The translations under genes and the position numbers were made by a program. A DNA stretch of 38,187 nucleotides, taken from Clostridiales bacterium. Lineage in GTDB: Bacteria > Bacillota > Clostridia > Christensenellales > Aristaeellaceae. Below are positions 17,201-25,687 of the stretch, one piece after another (within the stretch, counting starts at the first letter, position 1; each line of letters starts with the position of its first letter). The stretch lies in contig JAAYUF010000094.1 of assembly GCA_012517815.1 (NCBI GenBank), positions 1 through 38,187 of the forward strand, given 5' to 3'. The notes below the pieces were generated by a model, which ran no database searches, was not told the origin of the DNA, and saw nothing but the letters and a program-made list of their open reading frames with translations.

Positions 17201-17724
17201 GGGAGGGCGACGCGCAGGGCGACGGCATGCCGGGCTTCCGGGCGGCGTTCCTGGACTGGCGGGGCGGCGGCACCGAAACCGAGGACGCCGAGGAAAGCGA
17301 TGAAACCGTCGATACCCTGGTGCTGACGGCCGCCGACGCCTCCGAGGCGGACGGAACCTACCACTGGACGTTTGACGGCTCGGTGTACAAGAAGCTGGCC
17401 GCCAGCGGCATCGACTATCTGGTGCTCAGCGTGGGCGACAACGCCACGGCCCTTTCCACCGCGGGCTTCGCGGCGGGCATCCGCTACAACATGTACCGCG
17501 CGGCCGGGCTGGCCAGCAGTGCATTTGTCTACACCGTCAGCATGGATGCGAGCGGGCAGGTGCAAATCCAGGTGACGGTCGGCGGGGAGACCTACGCGCT
17601 GTCCGGCGACCAGACCAGCGAATTCTACTACTACGACGTCTACAGCGGCAGCCTGGACATGCTCAGCCAGCCCTTCGGGCAGGGGAACGTGCAAAACAGC
17701 GCCGCCCAAGGGCGGCAGGGATGA
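14266..17724 (+). CDS. Giant acidic secreted repeat protein of the export operon
   Basis: A 1152-residue exported protein I do not recognise as a named family. It has a signal peptide (about 1-26, then AEAAQ), an acidic low-complexity region with six hexapeptides (SVEAES/SGETES type, about 50-85), and a second acidic region of ten-residue repeats (ETAGDETAEG, about 421-490). Two copies of an about 75-80-residue domain occur near 193-273 and 631-705 (RRYGELNDLL...VFVWVGR and RVYGSLASLL...TYVWVGV). Beta-rich Ig-like stretches, a Gly/Ser linker near 910-935 and a C-terminal domain rich in aromatic residues follow. There is no LPxTG motif and no C-terminal anchor. It lies between two adaptor pairs, and its stop overlaps the alternative start of the next gene. 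It may be an exported cargo, a surface scaffold or an extracellular partner of the exporter. Confidence 0.85.
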   Translation: MNKIIACLLALCLLVSVLAVGWLDAGRRATAEAAQTEETAPTVADEPEPSVETASSGETESSVEAESSVEAESSGETELSGEAEPSAQDAEESDTAAQGDAGESGETGDADAPEALTGDESADGEGTSEAEAQTDEGTTDTAEGESDGTTDGSAGDESEQAAVAEAAAEAAAEAPVVESDVGSGPAWVTEGAHRRYGELNDLLPIAMLNHLTVFLCSTAVLEANGYTVDELRAVSFGLDEVALGEDFCDGRAVIVSTLNPDARTKDGTVFVWVGRPSEVPSASEALGETLQINNDEDAILETEIMVRATDYTADAPCSPTFSLTAYPDLTEGMTFAVIQNDGEPQAISGSAYAPAASGVYRFAVLDAAGALKARSIAYDVTVASTPETGETEASGDAQDESPSASDAEGAGEETGDGTVTAGDETAGDETAEGETAGDEIAEGETAGDETAEGETTGDETAGGETAGDEIAEGETAGDETAEDETAEGETSEGDGDETEPEPELLTQADVVMSVALAATLPEETEEAAPELTVRAYDYAEGTPSETTPFFELAGAPDEGGYYYGISINGSGVVRLRDATYAITKSGDYTLVFYLLDADGGVVDESSPYHAIVDYTLAASSNEAWMPVGETRVYGSLASLLRSASGGTVYLLTSGVIELTDASKLDSVSLAADPDLYGEGYGVVITDHNPDGESADGITYVWVGVDVSEMSLALFAAPLGATTFSVDSASIGSRSLADGLWVNGSDAVSFSITDSIPDNTYTYQVSVDGGPLVSFAGALGGLSLSNGSTYTLQFQITDADDAANFVTVSYTIRYDNQAPALICKAGADYTLSYYAGDAVSGIAGDGSQNDVTFNATADPINWAAALSYYGQNVYTYSVQYKGEGTIAAGTLGVRDRANNVAVWGEDITITSGTGGSMSGTGASGVSGSAGSGGTASRTVYHSASTYTTVTAYNGVELVVETGEMNTLTIGDTELDLSLSREGDAQGDGMPGFRAAFLDWRGGGTETEDAEESDETVDTLVLTAADASEADGTYHWTFDGSVYKKLAASGIDYLVLSVGDNATALSTAGFAAGIRYNMYRAAGLASSAFVYTVSMDASGQVQIQVTVGGETYALSGDQTSEFYYYDVYSGSLDMLSQPFGQGNVQNSAAQGRQG
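14412..14519 (+). repeat. Six 18-bp coding repeats
   Basis: Units begin at 14412, 14430, 14448, 14466, 14484 and 14502. Each encodes a hexapeptide of the type S-V/G-E-T/A-x-S in the N-terminal acidic region of the giant secreted protein. Confidence 0.85.
15526..15735 (+). repeat. 30-bp coding minisatellite
   Basis: Six 30-bp units run from 15541 to 15720, with half units at both ends (15526-15540 and 15721-15735). Each encodes a ten-residue acidic repeat (A-G-D-E-T-A-E-G-E-T). Units differ by few substitutions, so copy number may vary between strains. Confidence 0.9.
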
Positions 17725-17735
17725 GGTGTAGCCCG

Positions 17736-18773
17736 ATGAACGACGCGGATAAAACCAAGAGAATCAGGAAGAAAAAGCGCGCCAAGCGCATCCGGAAGCT
17801 GATCGGCTGGCTGGTGATCCTGGCGCTGCTGGCGGGGGCGTTCTACCTGTTCGTCTACCCCGACTTGAACGCCAGCGCCACCACCACGTACGACAGCTAC
17901 ACCGCCACGCGCGGCACCATCAGCAACTCCATGAGCTTCAGCGGCACCATCAGCGTGGTCAACAGCGAAACCCTGACTAGCGAAGCGGCCGCGACCGTGC
18001 GCCGTATCTACGTATCCGAGGGGGAAGCCGTCACCGCCGGGCAGAAGCTGATGCGCCTGTCCGACGGGGAGGTGTTCAAGGCAGGTTTTGACGGCGAAGT
18101 CAACGAAATCGCCGTAGCCGAGGACGACGACGTGGCCGAGAACGCCGACCTGATTCAGATTGTGGATTTCAGCAACCTGAAGGTGACCATGCGCGTGGAC
18201 GAGTATTCGGTCGCCAAGGTGAGCGTGGGGCAGGCGTGCAGCATCAAGGTGACGGCGCTGGATACCAGCTTTGACAGCACCATCACCCACATCAACCGCA
18301 TTGCCTCCGGCGGCAACTCCACCGCCTACTACACCGTCACGGCGGAGTTCGCCGGCACCGAAACCGTGCTCCCGGGCATGGCGGTCACCGTTACCATCTC
18401 CGAGGAAGAGGCCGATGACGCCGTCATCCTCAACAAGGACGCCCTGAGTTTCTCCAACGGCAACAGCGCCTTCGTGCTTTTGAAAAACGAAGCGGGCGAG
18501 ATGGAGCAGACGGCCGTGGAACTGGGCGTGGACAACGACAACTATGTGGAAATCAAGAGCGGCCTGAGCGAGGGCGATACCGTCTACGTCGAGGTGGTCA
18601 CCAGCGCGTCCAGCACAGGCGGTCTGGCAAGCCTGTTCAGCAGCCTCACGGGCAGCACCACGCAAACCACCACCACCACCACGCAGAGCAGCTTCGGCCC
18701 CGGTGGCGGCAACTTCCCCAGCGGCGGCGGCAACTTCGGCGGCGGCGGCATGGGGGGCGGCGGTATGCCATAA
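17736..18773 (+). CDS. Membrane-anchored HlyD/MacA-like adaptor, copy 2
   Basis: A 345-residue adaptor with a very basic N-terminus and one TM segment (about 22-41). The lipoyl halves (ATVRRIYVSEGEAVTAGQKLMRL and DGEVNEIAVAEDDDVAENADLIQI), beta-barrel and VEIKSGLSEGDTVY motif match the adaptor at 11846, its paralogue. The C-terminal tail is Gly-rich (GGGNFPSGGGNFGGGG...). The preferred start at 17736 has GAGGTG upstream; an ATG at 17721 overlaps the stop of the preceding gene (ATGA) and is the alternative. It lies immediately before the ABC ATPase and permease, so it is the canonical MacA partner of this transporter. Confidence 0.92.
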   Translation: MNDADKTKRIRKKKRAKRIRKLIGWLVILALLAGAFYLFVYPDLNASATTTYDSYTATRGTISNSMSFSGTISVVNSETLTSEAAATVRRIYVSEGEAVTAGQKLMRLSDGEVFKAGFDGEVNEIAVAEDDDVAENADLIQIVDFSNLKVTMRVDEYSVAKVSVGQACSIKVTALDTSFDSTITHINRIASGGNSTAYYTVTAEFAGTETVLPGMAVTVTISEEEADDAVILNKDALSFSNGNSAFVLLKNEAGEMEQTAVELGVDNDNYVEIKSGLSEGDTVYVEVVTSASSTGGLASLFSSLTGSTTQTTTTTTQSSFGPGGGNFPSGGGNFGGGGMGGGGMP

Positions 18774-18786
18774 TGGGGGGACGCAC

Positions 18787-19487
<701 letters not shown>

Positions 19488-19491
<4 letters not shown>

Positions 19492-20711
19492 AGCGGTTTT
19501 TTCATAAGCTGTTCGGCGGCTTCTACATGTTCACCGAAAGCGTGGGCATGTCCATCGCCAACATCACGCAGAACCGCCTGCGCTCGTTTTTGACCATTCT
19601 GGGCATCATGATCGGCGTTACGGCCGTCATTGCCCTGATTACGACGGTTTCGGGCGTTTCTACCTCGATTTCGGACTCGTTCACCTCCATGGGCGCGGGC
19701 ACGATGACGGTATCGGTCACCGGCAACGATATGCAGGCCGGCCTCACCTCCGCCAATCTGGACGAGATCGCGGCGCTGGACCATATCACGGGCGTCACGC
19801 CCAGCGTATCGGCCACGGTGAGCGTGGCGCGCGGGGACGCGTATGAAAGCGACATCACCCTGGCGGGGAAAAACGACTACTACTTCATTACGGCGCCCGA
19901 CGCCGTGGCGCGCGGCCGGACGTTCAACCCCCTCGATATGGATACCATGGCGCGCGTCTGCCTGATCGATACGGACATTGTGGACGAGTTTTTCTACGGG
20001 GTGGACCCCGTCGGGCAGAATCTGTACATCAGCAACCTGAGCATTACGGTGGTGGGCGTGCTTTCCGACACGAGCGATGAATCCATTTCCGAGATGGTTT
20101 CCGGCTCCAGCAGCGGCATTCTGGCCCCGTATACGACCGTGCTCAAGCTCAACAACGAAACCCTGGTCACCTCCATTACCGTGTACATCGACGACGCGGA
20201 CGCCTCCGACACCGTGCAGACCACGCTAGGCGCCTACCTGGACGCCCTGTTCAGCTACGAGGATGATACCTACGAGATCACCACCATGGACAGCATTCAG
20301 GAAACCATGGACAGCATGCTCTCCATGATGAGCGCGCTGCTGGGCGGCATCGCCTCCATCTCGCTGATCGTGGGCGGCATCGGCATCATGAACATGATGC
20401 TGACCAGCGTAACCGAGCGCACCGTAGAGATCGGCCTGAAAAAGGCCATCGGGGCGGAACCTTCGCAGATACAGATTCAGTTCCTGATCGAGGCGTTTCT
20501 GCTTTCGATGATCGGCGGCGTGATGGGCGTGGTGCTGGGCATCGCGCTGTCCGCCATCCTTTGTCAGGTGATGGGCACCACGTTTACCATCTCCACCAGC
20601 GCCATCGCGCTGGGCGTGGGGTTCTCGGCGGCGGTGGGCATCCTGTTCGGATGGTCGCCCGCCCGCAAGGCCAGCAACCTGAGCCCCATCGACGCGCTGC
20701 GCCGCATGTAG
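19488..20711 (+). CDS. MacB/FtsX-type ABC transporter permease
   Basis: A 407-residue permease with the MacB layout: an N-terminal TM (about 29-51), a large extracytoplasmic domain (about 55-280), then three TM segments in the C-terminal part. The diagnostic motif GGIGIMNMMLTSVTERTVEIGLKKAIGA starts the FtsX domain. It starts with GTG in a GTGA overlap with the ATPase stop, with GGAGGTG upstream. Partners are the two nearby adaptors (17736 and 20729), and possibly the upstream adaptor pair, which has no transporter of its own. Substrate unknown. Confidence 0.95.
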
Positions 20712-20728
20712 GCCGGAGGAGGAAGAGT

Positions 20729-21904
20729 ATGAGACACAAGAAAATTCACGCCCTGCCGGCGCTTATGCTGGCGATGGTGATGTCGCTGGCCCTATGTGCC
20801 CAGGCGCTGGCGGAAACGACGTTTGACGGCACGGTGGTTTCCAGCGAAACGGTCAGCGTCACGGCGCCCTTTGGCGGAACCGTCAGTTCCTTCAGCCTCC
20901 GGGCCGGCGACCGGATTCAGTTTGGCGACGTGATCGCGCAGGTGGCGACCACCAAGGTATACGCCTCCGCGGCCGGCGTGATTACCGGGGTGTTCGGCCA
21001 GCCGGGCGACGTGGTCAGCGATGTGGTCAGCCGCGTGGGCGCGGTACTGTACATCGCCCCCAACGACCGCTATACCATCAGCGCCGATATCCAAAAGGCC
21101 TACAACAACAGCGACAACAAGTACGTCAACATCGGCGAAACGGTGTACATCCACAGCTATTCGTCCAGCAACGACAACTCCGCCGTAGGCACCATCACCG
21201 CGGTAGACGGCACCGGCTATACCGTGGAAACCACGCAGGGCTCGCTTTTGATGGAAGAAACCGTCGTGATCTACCGCGACCCGGACTACGAAACCACCAG
21301 CCGCATCGGCCGGGGCACGGTATCCCGCACGGCCGAGGTGGCCGTGGGCAGCGATACCGCAAGCGACAGCACCACCCAGAGCATCCTGTACCTGCACGTG
21401 GCGGACGGCGATACCGTGGAGCGCGGCCAGCTTTTGTACGAGACGGTCTCCGGCACGCTGGACGGCCTGTACGCCACGGGCAGCGAGATCGTGTCGGACG
21501 TGACCGGCGTGGTGGCCTCGGTGAACATTTCGGCGGGTTCATCCCTGAGCAAGGGAGACACCCTCCTGACGGTGTACCCGGCCGACCGGATGCAGGTGGA
21601 GATCGAAATCGACGAGTATGATCTGGTTGAGTTCCAGGAAGGCGAGCAGCTTTCCCTGAGCTTTGGCTATGACGACACCGGCAGCAGCGACACCGTGGGC
21701 ACCGTGGCGATGATCTCCCACGTGAGCACGGCCACCAGCACCTCGGACGTCACCTACAAAGCGTATGTTGACTTCACGCCGAATGAAAACATTCGCCTGG
21801 GCATGACGGTTGTGGCCAAGGTGCTGGGCACGGCGGACAGCGCCGCCGACGCTGCGGAGGAGGACGCCGATACGGAAAGCGTCCAGGAAGCCGCCACGGA
21901 ATAA
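20729..21904 (+). CDS. Secreted HlyD/MacA-like adaptor, copy 2
   Basis: A 391-residue protein with a clear signal peptide (about 1-28, CAQALAETTF). Two lipoyl-like halves (VTAPFGGTVSSFSLRAGD, and SDVTGVVASVNISAGSSLSKGD) and a beta-barrel match the adaptor at 13155 along the whole length. The C-terminus is acidic. GGAGGAGG lies ahead of the ATG, 17 bp after the permease stop. It is the last gene of the operon. A signal-peptide adaptor after the permease is not part of the simple MacAB scheme. Confidence 0.9.
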   Translation: MRHKKIHALPALMLAMVMSLALCAQALAETTFDGTVVSSETVSVTAPFGGTVSSFSLRAGDRIQFGDVIAQVATTKVYASAAGVITGVFGQPGDVVSDVVSRVGAVLYIAPNDRYTISADIQKAYNNSDNKYVNIGETVYIHSYSSSNDNSAVGTITAVDGTGYTVETTQGSLLMEETVVIYRDPDYETTSRIGRGTVSRTAEVAVGSDTASDSTTQSILYLHVADGDTVERGQLLYETVSGTLDGLYATGSEIVSDVTGVVASVNISAGSSLSKGDTLLTVYPADRMQVEIEIDEYDLVEFQEGEQLSLSFGYDDTGSSDTVGTVAMISHVSTATSTSDVTYKAYVDFTPNENIRLGMTVVAKVLGTADSAADAAEEDADTESVQEAATE

Positions 21905-22742
21905 GCCGGACACAGCCTTCAAAAAAACCCTGACGCGGCCGCGCGCTGCAACCGGAGCCCCCTCATGAAGCAGAGTGCCGCCAAACGGGTGACGCCGCGG
22001 GCAGGCTTTCGCAACGGCCGGTATCCGGCGCGTTCCGCGCCGGATACCGGGGTGAAACGGCGGAGCGCCGGCGGTTCCCGAGGGCCTGCCGGGACGCGGA
22101 AGGCAATGGCCCCAACGCGTTTATGCGCGCGGGGCCTAAATACCCTGGGCTTTCCGGGCGCGCCGGGGGAATCCGCCGCGTGGACGGGCTGCAACCGCCG
22201 GGCAAACCGCGCCGGATACGGCGGGGGAAGCAGCCGCATGAACACGGGCAAAGCCGAAAACGCAGGCGCCTCCCGCGGCAGGCCCCGCCGCCGCAGGGCG
22301 AAGGGACTGACCGGGCAGGCGCCGCGGCGCGCAAGGGGGCTTCCAAGCAGGAACGCGGCCTCCTCGCGGCGCATGTCTCCGATGACTTCGCTAAAAACTC
22401 GACGCAGCCCCGCCTTCGCCTCCGCTCCTCGCCCCCGGAAGAAAATCGCTCGAACGCTTGGATGCGTTCCTGCATGGAAATCGGGTAACAAACCGATGGA
22501 AAGCGCCGGCGCAACCCAAACAGCCGCCGCCGCATGAACCCGGGCCGCGCCGCGGCGGGCGGCGCACCGTGCGGCCAAGCAACGGAAAACCGACGACGTT
22601 GCGCGGTGCAAGGGTTTTCGCGCCTTCGCCGACGGCGTGCAAGCCGGCGAAAACGATTGAAACCCCCGCCACACAAAAGGCGGGGGTTTCAATGCCTCAC
22701 AACGGAATCCGCCGCGGGTGCGGCGAAATCCGCGGGTTGCCT
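21905..22742. other. 840-bp intergenic region with a perfect 15-bp hairpin
   Basis: I see no protein I can support. A perfect inverted repeat, CCGGTATCCGGCGCG (22018-22032) and its complement (22036-22050), has a 3-base TTC loop. GGGGTGAAAC follows, which is the reverse complement of the GTTTCACCCC found near other intergenic hairpins of the window. The rest is GC-rich without clear structure, up to the terminator at 22657-22692. Confidence 0.5.
22657..22692 (-). terminator. Intrinsic terminator of the AbrB-type gene (two-sided)
   Basis: Perfect 14-bp stem TTGAAACCCCCGCC (22657-22670) / GGCGGGGGTTTCAA (22679-22692) with an 8-nt loop. It lies 50 bp past the stop of the minus-strand AbrB-type gene and could stop transcripts from both sides. 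Confidence 0.85.
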
Positions 22743-22985
22743 TCAGCGGAGCTTGAGCTCCTTGAGGCACTTGTCGCAGATCAGTTTGCCCTTGAAAAGA
22801 TTCACGTCGCGCGCGTCATTGCAAAAAATGCACGCCGGGTGGTATTTCTTCAGGATGATCTGGTCCCCCTCGGTGAAGATTTCGAGGGTATCCTTGATGG
22901 CGATGTCCATCGTTTTGCGCAGCTCGATCGGGATGACGATGCGCCCCAGGTTATCCAGCTTCCTGACGACTCCGGTTGATTTCAT
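22743..22985 (-). CDS. AbrB/SpoVT-type transition-state regulator with Cys pairs
   Basis: An 80-residue DNA-binding protein. The N-terminal 50 residues are a swapped-hairpin AbrB domain (STGVVRKLDNLGRIVIPIELRKTM). The C-terminal part has two Cys-x2-Cys pairs, CIFC and CDKC, which probably bind zinc. AGGAGG precedes the ATG. Promoter and terminator are both clear, so it is a single-gene unit. It resembles the transition-state regulators of Bacillus and Clostridium; its targets are not visible here. Confidence 0.93.
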   Translation of the reverse strand: MKSTGVVRKLDNLGRIVIPIELRKTMDIAIKDTLEIFTEGDQIILKKYHPACIFCNDARDVNLFKGKLICDKCLKELKLR

Positions 22986-23026
22986 GTGGCCTGCCTCCTA
23001 CGGATTGATCCTTTGATTTCGGTATA

Positions 23027-23055
23027 ATTTTACTGAATCCCCAATATTATGTCAA
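23027..23055 (-). promoter_or_regulatory. Promoter of the AbrB-type gene
   Basis: On the minus strand TTGACA (23050-23055) and TAAAAT (23027-23032) are 17 bp apart, about 40 bp upstream of the start codon. The -35 box is perfect consensus. Confidence 0.8.
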
Positions 23056-24104
23056 TGTCACAAGTGGGTTAATGCGCCGCGCGGACACGTTCGCAGAACC
23101 GTTGCCATATCATGCATACATGAAAGCTTGGTATAGGGTGGCAAAAAAAACGGACAAATTAGGCAGGTAGATAAAAATATTTCCGCGAATGTTTTGAATA
23201 AAGTTTGAGTTTTCATTCCGTAACGCTTGACTGTAATCCCAATAATTGTGAACGAGCAGGAATAAAACACCCCTAATATCGGAAGAAAACATACAAATTT
23301 AGGACCATTGCGCCGAAATGATCATCCGGACTGCATGGATATGCATACAGCGCGGGACCCGCCAACAGCAGTCTGAAACGCCGTTCCGCGATGCGGAAGC
23401 ATCGGCCCGGAAACGGTTAGAGATATTGAATTCGCAGGTCATGCCTTCGTCCCCTTTTCTCGCGCCCCTTGGGCGATGCTCCCTTCCCCAAAGACAGACT
23501 GGAATGATTCAGAACGGTATTCCGGTGAGATATGGCAGGAAAATCACTTATGTAACGAGAAGTATAAACACGTGTTCATAACTGAATGAAGCAAGAAGTA
23601 CTCTTATATTACAATGCATGCAGAACATATTTGTTACGATGATGATGATTGTGGTTGTACAGGTAACATGCATAAACGTGCAATGTTCATTAATAACGAC
23701 TGAAAGCAGACAGGAAATCCGTACCGTAAAAATGGGGGTAAAATACCGGGAGGCTTGTCAAACAAGGGAAATCAAAGGGAGTCGGATCATATGACAGACA
23801 GCTGACGCCATAGCATAAGGCTGCATGAAAAGATCGGCCGGAGAACGGTAACCGAAACGCTTCGGGAAAAATCGCCGATATCGGCGGCGGATAGTCCGCC
23901 GGCGAGGCAGGCTGGTTGAAGTACCGGGCGGCGGCCGATTATGCCCGGCCACCGGAAACGCGACGGAAGATCTCCCGCCGCCGGCAGACGGACGGGCGTT
24001 TTGCTATCCACCTGCAAATCGACAGGGCTTTTCCGCGGCGAGCGGGTTTGCCGACGGGGCTGTTCCAACGATCCAAGGGAAAGGCCTGGCCCGCATATCG
24101 GAAA
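23056..24104. other. Gene-free stretch, AT-rich in its left part
   Basis: From about 23060 to 23760 the sequence is clearly richer in A/T than the chromosome to the left; from 23760 it is GC-rich again. No frame has protein-like composition and a ribosome site. An 87-codon frame at 23318-23581 lacks both a ribosome site and a recognisable domain. It may be the relic of an earlier insertion beside the tRNA locus. Confidence 0.45.
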
Positions 24105-24133
24105 GCGGCTCTCCTCAAAACGAGGAAAGCCGC
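24105..24133 (-). terminator. Terminator of the former tRNA-Ser transcription unit
   Basis: GCGGCT (24105-24110) pairs with AGCCGC (24128-24133), and an inner CTC/GAG stem adds to it. TTTC follows on the minus strand. It lies just past the tRNA 3' end, where a tRNA terminator belongs. Confidence 0.6.
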
Positions 24134-24141
24134 GAACTGAT

Positions 24142-24198
24142 TGGCGGAGAGGGAGGGATTCGAACCCTCGTGTGGTTTCCCACAAACTGATTTCGAGT
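24142..24198 (-). other. Displaced 3' half of tRNA-Ser: attachment site of an integrated element
   Basis: Read on the minus strand the segment holds the anticodon loop CTCGAAA (24191-24197), the 3' anticodon stem, a long variable arm (TGTGG-GAAA-CCACA), the T-arm GAGGG-TTCGAAT-CCCTC, the acceptor strand CCTCTCC, the discriminator G and an encoded CCA. The long variable arm and the acceptor sequence identify tRNA-Ser; the anticodon would be CGA. No matching 5' half (a GGAGAGG acceptor and D-arm) exists upstream. This is what an integrase using a tRNA 3' end leaves at the far end of an element. The complete tRNA-Ser gene should be at the other end, beyond the window. Confidence 0.8.
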
Positions 24199-24455
24199 GT
24201 TCCCACCCCAACCGAAATTACTGTTGGTTAGCGGAAGTTATTATACTTTAAAAACCCAGGTAAATCAAGCGTTTTTGCGAAAAAAACCTGCTATCCCGCA
24301 CCACACGGGCAAAGTTCGAATAAGGCCCAAAAAACCGGATTTTTACCCGTTTTGGATAGAACTCGGATAGAACTACCGAGATTTCTATCATAATTAAAGC
24401 TCAGAAATTGTTTCACCACTTGCCGTTGACAAACTAAAGAAAGTGAGTGAAGCAT
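24199..24455. other. Element end: AT-rich leader with 10-bp direct repeats
   Basis: No gene. GGATAGAACT occurs at 24354-24363 and 24365-24374, 11 bp apart, and the second copy lies inside a CTCGG/CCGAG inverted repeat (24362-24366/24376-24380). Such sites next to an att core may bind integrase, an excisionase or the adjacent HTH proteins. Roles are guesses. Confidence 0.45.
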
Positions 24456-25025
24456 ATGAATTTCAACGAATATTTAAGTTCAATGAGCCACCATTACCCC
24501 GAGTATGTTACTCGAAAAGAAATGGCTGTTATCCTGGGCATTTGTGAATCAAAAGCCTATAGCCTCGAAAAACAAGGGAAGATTCCCTATGAATATACAA
24601 ACACATTTGATGGAAAAAGGCAAAAAATCAAAACCGCCGATATCCTGCTATATCAATATGAACAGATGTGCTTCCACGAATTAGAGAATGAGTATGTTGT
24701 AGCCTTACGTCACTATTTTGAGAAGCAGCTAAAAACATATCCTAACGTGCTTTGCACTTCTGATGTAAAGCGGCTTACGGGATATGTTAAGACGACCATA
24801 AATAATTGGATTTCACGAAATGAACTGAAAGCTCTTTGTTATAAGAATCAACGCATCAAATCACCACGGCGAGGCAAAGGGACTCTCATAACAAAAGATT
24901 CTTTTATTGATTTTCTCGCAAGTCCATATTATCGCAGTATAGCCCGAAAAACTGCCTTACATAAAGAGCTTGAGCAGGAGTACACCCAACTCTTTATTCG
25001 CTTCTTGTCAAAGAGAGGTGCTTAG
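24456..25025 (+). CDS. Double helix-turn-helix protein, copy 1
   Basis: A 189-residue protein with two excisionase/MerR-like helix-turn-helix modules: about 15-70 (YVTRKEMAVILGICESKAYSLEKQGKIPY) and about 95-165 (YPNVLCTSDVKRLTGYVKTTINNWISRNELKAL). A GTG three codons upstream (24447) is an alternative start. It is paralogous to the next gene. Position beside the att site suggests control of excision or of element gene expression, but it does not look like the very small classical Xis proteins. Codon use is much more AT-rich than on the chromosome. Confidence 0.75.
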   Translation: MNFNEYLSSMSHHYPEYVTRKEMAVILGICESKAYSLEKQGKIPYEYTNTFDGKRQKIKTADILLYQYEQMCFHELENEYVVALRHYFEKQLKTYPNVLCTSDVKRLTGYVKTTINNWISRNELKALCYKNQRIKSPRRGKGTLITKDSFIDFLASPYYRSIARKTALHKELEQEYTQLFIRFLSKRGA

Positions 25026-25026
25026 C

Positions 25027-25575
25027 ATGTCTGATTATAGCTTTTTGATGAAAAGTTATCCCGAAGTAGTATCAAAAGACCAGCTTTATAGGATATGCCA
25101 TATTAGCAAACAGACAGCGAAGTATTACCTTGATAATGGGCTTATCCCATGTGTTGCCTCAAAGAAAAAAACGCGGCGCTATAAAATCAAGACGAAAGAC
25201 GTTGTTTCGTTCTTGGAAGACCGGGATGCAAACCCCTCAAGATATTTTCTCCCGAAGCATTTCGATAATCCTTTTTTGAGGGCAGAACAACGACAGCACA
25301 AGAAAATGCCGCGAAACGGAAATTACAAAGACAGCTATAAACTCAAAGGAAAGAATGAGGTTAAAGATTATCTGCGCTATCTCGGGCAACAATTTGCCGA
25401 ATATCCCGATATGATGACTGCACAGCAGCTTCGGCAGATTACAGGACATTCCATTGCCGTAATTCTCTCATGGTGTAAAGATAGAAAAGTAAAACACATC
25501 ATACACCGTTCTACATATCTCATGCAGAAAAGGAGCGTTATCAGCTATCTGTATGAGCGCGAGTTGGAAAGCTGA
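25027..25575 (+). CDS. Double helix-turn-helix protein, copy 2
   Basis: A 182-residue paralogue of the preceding protein. Module 1 (about 5-60) begins FLMKSYPEVVSKDQLYRICHISKQTAKYYLDNGLIP; module 2 (about 115-175) contains YPDMMTAQQLRQITGHSIAVILSWCKDRKVKHI. Both modules share the order Y-P-(E/D/N), a helix-turn-helix, then a basic wing ending in S-x-(I/L)-x-(F/Y)-L. AGAGAGG precedes the ATG, one base after the upstream stop. It probably works with copy 1 as a DNA-binding pair of the element. Confidence 0.75.
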   Translation: MSDYSFLMKSYPEVVSKDQLYRICHISKQTAKYYLDNGLIPCVASKKKTRRYKIKTKDVVSFLEDRDANPSRYFLPKHFDNPFLRAEQRQHKKMPRNGNYKDSYKLKGKNEVKDYLRYLGQQFAEYPDMMTAQQLRQITGHSIAVILSWCKDRKVKHIIHRSTYLMQKRSVISYLYERELES

Positions 25576-25581
25576 GCACAT

Positions 25582-25616
25582 AGCCGTTTGCCCTGTTTCG
25601 GGTTAAGCGGCTTTTG
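25582..25616 (+). terminator. Intercistronic hairpin after HTH copy 2
   Basis: AGCCG (25582-25586) pairs with CGGCT (25608-25612), and CCC/GGG inside adds to it (25591-25593/25600-25602). TTT follows. One of several similar TAGCCGT...CGGC hairpins in the element. Confidence 0.55.
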
Positions 25617-25687
25617 CAGACTTGCAAAGTACATTTTTCCGTTACACAATGAAGGCAAAGATATGTTTTGGCAAGGAGGAATACGCC

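Noticed and set aside
14035-17709. 1224-codon minus-strand frame antisense to the giant secreted protein
   Set aside because: The plus-strand frame has a signal peptide, ribosome site, operon context and repeat structure in coding phase. The antisense frame is Gly/Arg/His-rich with no motif and is open only because of codon bias.
21919-22770. 283-codon minus-strand frame between the export operon and the AbrB-type gene
   Set aside because: Arg/Pro/Ala-rich low-complexity translation, no ribosome site, and it crosses a perfect terminator hairpin and the AbrB-type stop.
23318-23581. 87-codon frame in the AT-rich stretch
   Set aside because: No ribosome site, no domain, and odd composition; it can be open by chance.
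24142-24230. Complete tRNA-Ser gene on the minus strand
   Set aside because: The 3' half is perfect, but upstream of the anticodon loop there is no D-arm and no acceptor strand complementary to CCTCTCC.
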